Of a DNA stretch of 64,000 nucleotides, positions 62,001 through 64,000 are shown piece after piece. Both the position numbers and the translations under genes were made by a program. Below the pieces are notes generated by a model. It made no database searches, was not told the DNA's origin, and worked only from the letters and a program-made list of their open reading frames with translations. The stretch is from Siderastrea siderea (taxonomy: Eukaryota; Cnidaria; Anthozoa; Scleractinia; Rhizangiidae). The stretch lies in contig OZ034975.1 of assembly GCA_964030785.1 (NCBI GenBank), forward strand, positions 41,333,069 to 41,397,068. Reading direction: 5' to 3'. Numbering within the stretch: position 1 is the stretch's first letter; every line of letters begins with the position of its first letter.

Positions 62001-63200
62001 TGTTTTCCTCTGACTAGCACCTTTGCTTTCCCTCCTCCCCCACCCCACGTAATTAACTTAGGGAAAGTACAACTTCCACAGCACGATAAGTGTTGTGTTG
62101 TCTTGCTGCTGAGAAGATTGCTGCCCTCCTCACTTGCTACCTTTACGGCACCTACCCTCCAATACTTCCAATTCGTTCAAAATCATTCAATCTATAAAAC
62201 GTTCAGCTTGGAACATGCCCCCCAGGACAATCACATGTCAAATTCTCGCTAATAGCGTACTTCTGGTACAAGTTCACTGCTAGGTACTTTTCTCATTTTA
62301 TCAGCTTCCCTGAACAGTTCTTCACTGAAACTAACTTCCACAGTGTAGATTGTTCATAATTGCACAAGAGTTCATTGACACTTACGACATTAGAAGATGA
62401 TGCCTTAATAATAAACTTAAATCTTACTAAGCTTAAAATGTAAATGACCTTTATACCAGAGCATTCATGGCCACATAACAAAAAAACACCTTCTAGTTGG
62501 GCATCAAATGTTAGATGTTTTTCCTTCAACAGATAAAGCTTGACAACTCCCCTTTGACTACTAAATGAGTGTTTAGCGCTCAGAGTAAACTGTTTTTCAC
62601 AATGTTGAGTGAAAGTGCCCTTAAATCTCTGTCCAGTTCTTTTTTGGACAATGTAACCCACTGCAAAGTATGTCTGTAAAACAGAGTCATTATGGTTCAA
62701 GAGCAATTAACACCGATTGAAAATTCAAACGCTCAATGACAAAACATGCCGCCAAACGTAATGACAATTTACAGTACGTAGGTAATGTTTTTTCACGATG
62801 CAACGACGCTTGGACGAAAACGACGGTATTGACGTTTTCAAAGGCACATTCTTCCTGCATGCCTTTCAATTGAAAAAAAAATTGAAATGCAGGTATTCCA
62901 GACACTATTGTTACACAACCCAACCCAACCCCCCGTGAAGGATTTGTTAGCATTACAAGTACTTACATTGCACATTAACCCTTGCAATTTTGGACGCATT
63001 GCCACACCGATTACTTGCATCGCATCTGTATTCTCCAGTTTTATTCCTGTTAATATGCGTGAACACTAACTCCTTTCCATGACCACCATAACCACTCCAA
63101 GACACAGATGGTGGAGGCACCCCAGATGCATTGCAGTACAGAGTCACATTGCCACCTTCAATTACTGTTTCATCTGGTATTGGCTGGATAGATGAAGGCG
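31710..63200 (-). CDS. Ig-EGF-SEA transmembrane receptor with tyrosine-motif tail
   Basis: Eleven exons on the - strand encode three Ig domains, an EGF-like module, an SEA domain, a Cys-containing stalk, one membrane span and a cytoplasmic tail of about 190 residues with no kinase. Tyrosines in the tail (YSQR, YGNV, YQHD, YADL, YQET, YAEI, YPNL) suggest that it is phosphorylated and docks SH2 proteins. Intron phases agree across all recognised junctions except between 56747 (phase 0) and 55389 (phase 2), where one SEA exon seems to be missing. No stop or shift was found. It is a paralogue-like partner of the + strand kinase gene in its ectodomain. The natural ligand and the gene's name are unknown. 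The 5' end may be at 63,3xx (a possible signal peptide) or beyond the window. The last intron (32,052-45,520) holds an LTR retrotransposon. Confidence 0.8.
32052..35200. repeat. Intron with diverged tandem repeats
   Basis: At about 32150-32470 three diverged copies of a roughly 90-110-bp unit (sharing ACTTTAGGATTTC and GGGAAAGTA/AGGAAAGCA) lie in tandem. At about 33440-33720 is a second array with an approximately 79-bp unit (CAACATGCAATTCACTTCTT, TAGCATAAATACAT). No coding features are seen. Confidence 0.55.
35201..36090. repeat. 30-bp minisatellite, roughly 28 units
   Basis: The unit is close to CATGTCCTCGTTCGTGTTCG followed by TGCGTATTCG, repeated from about 35220 to 36085 with small variants. 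Because 30 is divisible by three and the unit lacks stops, long frames are open on both strands, with a 10-residue period (for example [10 protein letters not shown] on the - strand, [10 protein letters not shown] on the +). It is within the last intron of the - strand receptor. I treat it as non-coding repeat. Confidence 0.85.
36091..37137. other. Intron sequence, nothing recognised
   Basis: A+T-rich DNA with short repeats of TTTACTAATAAGTTAGTT at about 36205-36255. Similar wording (CACTTTACTAATAAG) recurs at 44960-44985 on the other side of the LTR element. No gene is supported. Confidence 0.4.
37142..37347 (-). repeat. 3' LTR
   Basis: The 206-bp copy at the left edge is the 3' LTR because the polypurine tract adjoins it. 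It differs from the other LTR by a 3-nt gap (CAACAATGG versus CAACAAGAATGG) and one C/T change (AATTTCCGTT versus AATTTCTGTT). Confidence 0.92.
37348..37361 (-). other. Polypurine tract
   Basis: On the - strand these bases read AAGAAGGGAGGAGA and abut the 3' LTR, the normal position of the plus-strand primer. Confidence 0.8.
37668..41744 (-). CDS. pol: Pol: reverse transcriptase, RNase H, integrase
   Basis: The ORF has 1,358 codons. It begins with a short stretch after the gag-protease frame, then the RT with [11 protein letters not shown] and the catalytic YLDD (about 40,665-40,690), RNase H with [12 protein letters not shown], and an integrase with an HHCC zinc module (HEEMGHLG ... HHTCKCL) and the D-D-E core: SIDFVHLE near 39,177, [11 protein letters not shown] near 38,990 and [13 protein letters not shown] near 38,900. 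A GPY/F-like module ([15 protein letters not shown]) and a long proline-rich tail follow; no chromodomain is evident. The first ATG at 41744 overlaps the gag-protease frame by 41 nt in the +1 frame. All catalytic residues are present and the frame is unbroken. Confidence 0.95.
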   Translation of the reverse strand: MRERTYRPWFIRSSDCDELCVVKSTKTTCIIPAGKTVPVPCRANTGPIQRKTPVLFEPDELAQWPPGLEVHEGLTVVKEGNSTILNVTVTNDSDHDIVLPGRVTLGRLQQVRCVTPVAVKLKDPVEESYEQENPCEENSVPKQSGSISCEMPEVDLSGLTIRQREQAEQLLRGEADAFARNDNDIGCIPELQMDINLTDSQPVQKNYLAVPRPLYPEVKAYIEDLLNRGFIRKSKSPFSSSVVCVRKKDGGMRLCIDYRELNKKTIPDRHPIPRIQEALDSLGGKSWFSVLDQGKAYHQGFIRQQSQPLTAFITPWGLYEWVRVPFSLMNAPANFQRFMENRLGELRDEICIPYLDDVIVFSQSFDKHIEHLRKVLRRLKNHGVKLKAKKCKFFKPEVSFLGRIISRDGYRMDPKATNAVTTLKGVKPKTVGEVRRIMGLLGVYRRHIPNFAQTAKPIYDLLTRSSSIHEGRTVTSRNISKSSGQLPSSASVNWEPKHQTALNTLIDQVTTPPLLAYPEYSSPFIMHTDASQEGLGAVLYQTQNGIMRVIAFASRTLTPSERKYHLHSGKLEFLALKWAVTEQFRDYLYYAPEFVVYTDNNPLTYVLTTAKLNATGLRWVGELAEFNFEIRYRPGKSNTDADSLSRLPADFKVYMDSCSEIISPESLQASISAVNALANGDSIWLTSLTDKEEELPQDDVLFPPTCNQVRVIDLVKGQQEDPSSGRVLKFIKATRKPTVTQKRREPPLVRKYLNDWHKLHIDKKSGILYRNQQVALPQKFRRTVYRELHEEMGHLGVERVLALARERFYWPYMRKDIEHFIHHTCKCLKQRPPSLHTREPLQPIVTTAPLQMLSIDFVHLERSSGGYEYILVLVDHFTKYAQAYPIRNKTAVTAADKIFNDFIPRFGFPEKLHHDMGGDFENRLFKRLEELSGVMHSRTTPYHPQGNGLVERMNRTLLCMLRTLPDTHKSNWKDHVNKLVHAYNCTVHESTGFSPFHLLFGRSPRLPIDLIFDLPAKPGSTSHTEYASKWKSAMQEAYSLASKAARESASRGKKHYDKRVRSSVLQAGDRVLVRNLTPRGGPGKLKNFWEDEIHVVVARKGEGSPVYEVRPESSKGRSRTLHRNLLLPCDYLPSKPWEELPQIKRYRPPTPHPRANDELLEQNRDSDESDSDDELPTFTCHSQSLPTTAGNNPPQDLATTTGEPTNQEEQSPGSNIDLVNVSTEGESHPDPAPTVQAEEDVHGNFGQPGETQASGNQNRPHRVTQAPKRLTYPTVGNPTYVRPVEVQPAAGVNQFGMTTPVHTRAFEPVVNPCSISPPAMFWTPPGLAPVMFSTMAPGMCFQGLPLQHWGAPNQLPLY
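41704..43884 (-). CDS. gag: Gag-protease with CCHC and MYND-type zinc fingers
   Basis: The frame of 726 codons most likely starts at the ATG at 43779 (MAEEKQVLL), which has G at -3 and +4. The upstream part encodes a hydrophobic [14 protein letters not shown] and may be leader sequence. A gag capsid region is followed by a CCHC knuckle [14 protein letters not shown] (about 42,485-42,525), then a second, MYND-like cysteine cluster HCANC...[15 protein letters not shown] ending HKVLC (about 42,265-42,395), and a retropepsin with [11 protein letters not shown] (about 42,065-42,095). A MYND-like finger in gag is uncommon. The frame is intact, ending ALVHSK at 41704. Confidence 0.9.
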   Translation of the reverse strand: MKDTAERIVVPEILSASERYILLFWGLLVVLLLLAMAEEKQVLLDRKVLSLDLESVRKFAIQAKVDESDLEGKGKLDIIRAIRRKVEDSVNKLHGDDQIEYLDGLMIHLGPPPLEGMEDKYGDPETEMKEKLDKLKTELTELESKKQATVQEGKSASSGDDSDTIKIPLLGVQQTILRRDFKIQGVVGDPGQKDKLGYQALMSQIEAGIAKGYSDKEVVSAVVRAVQPGLQLRSYLENTVELTLPKLRKIIRFHFHEKNANELYQLLTNLAQEPKEDPPSFLMRALTIRQKIISASKESGTGIKYDASSVQSLFLHALETGLADETIHAKIRPLTQNPSVAGEDLIEAMSLAMSVETERSHKFGLSSKTKSVKVSTVEGGVNARVKKDQELLATLKAVQADLATVQSEMKTLRSTVTASSKTPTGFNHNGNRVEPRQVGCRVCREKGEGDKCSHCYLCGGLNHIARYCRTKFNNQQGNGRRLPPAGQGVALPKEQKSHHCANCLKFASYTELRRCSSCQSVLYCSVDCQKNHRPRHKVLCKAIKELSERTQNTEKGLGDAQDMGVFSSHMTPKQQDYVAKLVGRKCSVQCYLNDKLMEVLWDTGAQVSLISEDVLKSQLPSVQVRDICQLLDTQGSISLQAANGTDIPYSGWAEIDLELAANTETKIKVPFLVTKENIDQPLIGFNVIELIVKEDHGKRDDKLVEKLENSFIHCERKNIPALVHSK
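44019..44036 (-). other. Primer-binding site
   Basis: Read on the - strand, TGGGGGCCTGTCCGGG begins 3 nt after the 5' LTR. TGG matches the complement of the CCA end of a tRNA. The tRNA species was not identified. Confidence 0.65.
44040..44248 (-). repeat. 5' LTR
   Basis: The 209-bp copy at the right edge adjoins the primer-binding site. It should carry the element's promoter on the - strand, which is also the direction of the host receptor gene. Confidence 0.92.
44253..45520. other. Intron with LINE-like 3' end
   Basis: Near 45080-45180 the sequence AACGAAATAAAAGTTTTATT followed by GTTGTTGTTG looks like the 3' end and short tail of a non-LTR retrotransposon on the + strand (5' truncated, no ORF seen). 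The rest is plain intron. Confidence 0.4.
45521..45698 (-). CDS. Cytoplasmic-tail exon with YGNV
   Basis: A 178-nt exon, phase 2 in and phase 0 out (acceptor tgtttttag, donor gtgagg). It encodes [34 protein letters not shown] and a proline/asparagine-rich end ([12 protein letters not shown]). Y-G-N is the preferred context for a Grb2 SH2 domain, by analogy with known receptors. Confidence 0.8.
46722..46752 (-). CDS. 31-nt cytoplasmic micro-exon
   Basis: Acceptor gtttatctaatag, donor gtaaga. Phase 1 in and phase 2 out match both neighbours. It encodes [10 protein letters not shown]. Small exons just inside the membrane also occur in the kinase gene (11003-11021). Confidence 0.65.
47312..47434 (-). 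CDS. Transmembrane exon
   Basis: A 123-nt exon, phase 1 to phase 1 (acceptor gtttttcag, donor gtaact). It encodes [20 protein letters not shown] then [16 protein letters not shown]: one membrane span with a basic stop-transfer cluster. The intron between here and 51984 is mostly repeat-derived. Confidence 0.85.
47435..48800. other. Intron, homopolymer run, no exon seen
   Basis: A run of about 20 C lies at about 47624-47642. No coding exon or clear transposon is recognised. Confidence 0.4.
48801..49910. repeat. Tandem duplication, 566-bp unit
   Basis: CACTGCAAATTTTAGATTCG starts at 48801 and again at 49367; the units match through to TGACGTCATTG(A/G)CTAAAA. Small indels separate them (for example GTACATATGTAC present only in unit 1). 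Frames in both units on both strands ([38 protein letters not shown]) owe their length to the repeat and show no domain. Confidence 0.85.
50211..50309. mobile_element. MITE of the TACC-TATTTTCTCGA family
   Basis: TACCATATTTTCTCGAGTAG at the left is imperfectly inverted at the right edge (AAATAAGGTA), with GACGCCGGGGACGTTCATTT facing GGCGTTTATTTGAGG. Related sequences lie at about 16780-16840 and 51635-51770, so it is a family with several copies in this window. Confidence 0.6.
50581..50770. mobile_element. 190-bp palindromic MITE
   Basis: The outer arms are ACAAAATTTTGGATTTATCA and complement; the centre, GACGTTTCGAGCGTTAGCCC facing GGGGTAACGCTCGAAACATC, is also palindromic. A partial copy lies at 9251-9335. 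Confidence 0.75.
50818..51538. mobile_element. 721-bp non-autonomous DNA transposon
   Basis: The ends AAACGTCGAACTTTAAATGT and complement (ACATGTAAAGTTCGACGTTT) are inverted. A second set of the same motif occurs inside at 50943-50990 (TTCATACGTCAAACTTTCAC), as if one element had inserted in or recombined with another. No transposase is present; the frame at 50900-51121 is not supported. Confidence 0.65.
51984..52040 (-). CDS. Membrane-proximal stalk exon
   Basis: A 57-nt exon, phase 1 to phase 1 (acceptor cctgccttag, donor gtatgt). It encodes [18 protein letters not shown] with two cysteines between the SEA domain and the membrane span. The kinase gene has a comparable EGKCSC stretch before its TM segment. 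Confidence 0.65.
52745..52835. mobile_element. Palindromic MITE, copy 1
   Basis: CCTGCGATCAGGCTCTATTTTCG faces AACGAAAAATAGAGCCTGAT. A second, inverted copy is at 54462-54543 and shares GATCAGGC and the outer AACCTGCGATC. Confidence 0.6.
53938..54395. mobile_element. 458-bp fold-back MITE with about 120-bp arms
   Basis: TTAAAGTGGTACTATGATCA and its exact complement form the ends; the arms remain nearly identical for about 120 bp (CACTCCCCAAGCGAAATTAT, GAGAAGAAAACCGTTAATTT). An inner pair (CACTCAAGAGCTGTAAAATG) also folds back. It lies in an intron of the receptor gene. Confidence 0.85.
54462..54543. mobile_element. Palindromic MITE, copy 2
   Basis: TTGTATCAGGCCCTATTTTAGC faces GCTAAAATTCGGCCTGATCG. 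It is the inverted relative of the copy at 52745-52835. Confidence 0.55.
55244..55389 (-). CDS. SEA-domain C-terminal exon
   Basis: A 146-nt exon, phase 2 in and phase 1 out (acceptor ttgttacag, donor gtgagt). It encodes [20 protein letters not shown] then [23 protein letters not shown] followed by a beta strand is the SEA cleavage-site motif, although the serine context differs from the self-cleaving GSVVV consensus. Confidence 0.8.
55896..56092. mobile_element. Pogo/Tigger-like MITE
   Basis: The ends (GTGGAACCTCGATTTAACTA and TCAAATCGAGGTACCACTG) resemble the AGTGGAACCTCGATTTAACG type ends of pogo/Tigger elements and are flanked by TA on both sides (55894-55895, 56093-56094). Inside are ATATAACCTC repeats and ATAACGAACCA blocks. 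No transposase is seen. Confidence 0.6.
56747..56865 (-). CDS. SEA-domain N-terminal exon
   Basis: A 119-nt exon, phase 1 in and phase 0 out (acceptor cttgataatag, donor gtaaat). It encodes [20 protein letters not shown] followed by a charged helix [19 protein letters not shown], the expected first strand and helix of an SEA domain. The next recognised exon enters in phase 2, so a phase 0-to-2 exon is missing between them. Confidence 0.75.
57544..57654 (-). CDS. EGF-like exon
   Basis: A 111-nt exon, phase 1 to phase 1 (acceptor tcatctacag, donor gtatgt). It encodes [20 protein letters not shown] then [17 protein letters not shown] with six cysteines in C-x3-C-x5-C-x8-C-x1-C-x8-C spacing, an EGF-like pattern. 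Confidence 0.8.
58225..59090. mobile_element. 866-bp CAGGG-ended non-autonomous DNA transposon
   Basis: It begins CAGGGCTAAAAATTAAC and ends AGTTGTGACCCTG, with flanks CGTTTA and TGTTTA (58219-58224 and 59091-59096; 5 of 6 match). The inside has GCCCTTCGGGCGATC and GGGCGACCG motifs near the right end and GGTCGCCACTCGGGCC near the left. Layout, ends and flank length resemble the element at 27021-28242. There is no transposase. Confidence 0.55.
59675..60088. mobile_element. 414-bp MITE
   Basis: AAAGCTAATTTACATGCTGC then GATTTGTCGG at the left faces the complement at the right (GACAAATCGCAGCCTGTAAA then CTAGCCTTT). A second inverted pair (GATAAATCGGGAAGCGAATCGG) lies inside. No frame is supported. 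Confidence 0.7.
60639..60884 (-). CDS. Ig domain exon (third from the N side)
   Basis: A 246-nt exon, phase 1 to phase 1 (acceptor ttttttgtag, donor gtaagt). It encodes [39 protein letters not shown] and [14 protein letters not shown]. It is intact and very close in type to the exon at 62967-63200. A G-rich run lies just outside, at 60583-60595. Confidence 0.88.
60885..61453. other. Intron, nothing recognised
   Basis: No exon or repeat could be supported between the two Ig exons. Confidence 0.4.
61454..61696 (-). CDS. Ig domain exon (second)
   Basis: A 243-nt exon, phase 1 to phase 1 (acceptor gtactttcttag, donor gtgagt). It encodes [38 protein letters not shown] and [15 protein letters not shown]. 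It is the counterpart of the kinase-gene Ig exon at 1379-1630. Confidence 0.88.
61697..62966. other. Intron, no supported feature
   Basis: Frames at 62293-62706 and 62690-62953 on the - strand have no domain and lie between well-defined Ig exons. I see no transposon ends here. Confidence 0.4.
62967..63200 (-). CDS. Ig domain exon (first recognised)
   Basis: A 234-nt exon, phase 1 to phase 1 (acceptor ccaattcgtag, donor gtaagt at 62966). It encodes [35 protein letters not shown] and [13 protein letters not shown]. Upstream and contiguous in the same frame lies an ATG followed by LLVLFLANLMVAVLQSKA, which looks like a signal peptide. The exon could thus begin further right (about 63,32x) as a first coding exon, but the canonical acceptor and phase 1 argue for an ordinary internal Ig exon. 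Confidence 0.85.
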
Positions 63201-63339
63201 CTACGAATTGGACAACACAGTTATTAAGAGTACATGTAGTTACTGGATGAATGACAAAAGTGCATGCTTTGGCTTTGCTCTGCAACACTGCAACCATTAG
63301 ATTGGCCAAAAACAAAACCAGCAGCATCAACAAAAACCG

Positions 63340-64000
63340 AGCTTCCAAATTTTGTCATCAATCAAGGTGATTCCCTTCAATTGCATTGCGCATCCTTTCT
63401 GCGCATCATTTCTTTGCGTGATCAGCTCGCGCACGAGCGTGCGCACCTTCGGAACTTGACAGTTTTTCTATGAAAGCTGAGAAGTTCAGAGAATTAACAG
63501 GGCGTTTTCTCCTAAACGAGCTTGGTGACCCCCGTTTTTTTAATACACAAATTCAAATTGCACACGGTCGGGTACATTATATCACGATTTCAAGAAAAGT
63601 TAAAAATTCTGCTTTGAGATATTTTTATTTAAGTGCCGAAAAGAACACGTCTTTAGGTACAACAGGCCCCGGTTCCTGGAAAGCCGATTAAACTATCCCC
63701 CGATTAGCAGTTAATCCACGATTAAATTCCTTATCTCTAGAAAAACTAATCCAGGGATAAAAAGGCGTTCCTGAAAGCAGAGTTATCCCTCGTTTAACTA
63801 TCCCTCGGTTAAACTCATATCAAACCGGTTAAACAAGTTACCAGCGTATGGAGCGCGGGAGAAAAAAGTCGACTCCGATACTCGTTTTACCGATCGATAC
63901 CTGTTGAAGTCTATTGTCGATATTTGACCGCGGTACGATTTGCCCGTTGTCTGGTTGTGACAAAACAAAACTTCAAACCTTTCCTCAAAGAAAAACAAAG
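63340..64000. other. Window end, no supported gene
   Basis: A repeat-like stretch with inverted GATTAAACTATCCC/TTAACTATCCCTCGGTTAAA motifs occurs at about 63680-63830. The gene's 5' end may lie beyond 64000. Confidence 0.35.

Noticed and set aside
62293..62953. Two - strand frames between Ig exons
   Set aside because: No Ig, EGF or other signature, and no acceptor/donor pair with phase 1; treated as intron.

Overview
The window is animal nuclear DNA, most likely from an anthozoan cnidarian such as a stony coral. This is inferred from A+T-rich spaced exons, very dense short palindromic DNA transposons (MITEs), LINE 3' ends with short microsatellite tails, and a receptor kinase of cnidarian style. 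There are no prokaryotic features. Only multi-exon genes, transposons and repeats could be supported.

Left part (about 1.4-20.3 kb, + strand): the exons of a receptor tyrosine kinase with Ig domains, an SEA-like juxtamembrane module, one membrane span and a complete set of kinase exons. Nearly every splice junction and intron phase is still recognisable. The reading frame is nevertheless broken several times: a truncated Ig exon, two opposing 1-nt shifts in the SEA exon, an in-frame TAG in the kinase hinge and a 2-nt insertion in the activation segment. I call it a pseudogene. Its introns carry MITEs, a Crypton-like remnant, LINE fragments and a 474-bp tandem duplication.

Middle part (20.4-31.7 kb and 32.1-45.5 kb): transposon-rich DNA. 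It holds a fold-back of a tRNA-derived SINE, a 350-bp tandem duplication split by a LINE 3' end, a 1.2-kb CAGGG-ended element with a 6-bp target duplication, a 2.5-kb fold-back element, a 30-bp minisatellite, and a complete, very young Ty3/Gypsy LTR retrotransposon at 37,142-44,248 (gag-pro and pol both open, near-identical LTRs, TCGG target duplication).

Right part (31.7-63.2 kb, - strand): a second receptor gene running towards the first. It has three Ig exons, an EGF-like exon, SEA exons, a membrane-span exon and a cytoplasmic tail with several tyrosine motifs (YGNV, YADL, YAEI, YPNL) and no kinase. All recognised exons are open with consistent phases, except that one SEA exon appears to be missing. 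The LTR retrotransposon lies in its last intron, in the same orientation.

The two genes share Ig-exon sequence types and the SEA-TM layout but end in different signalling modules: a kinase (now broken) versus a tyrosine-motif tail. This convergent pair is the most interesting structure in the window. The intact 4-kb pol ORF and the clean exons of the second gene argue that the breaks in the kinase gene are real rather than sequencing errors.
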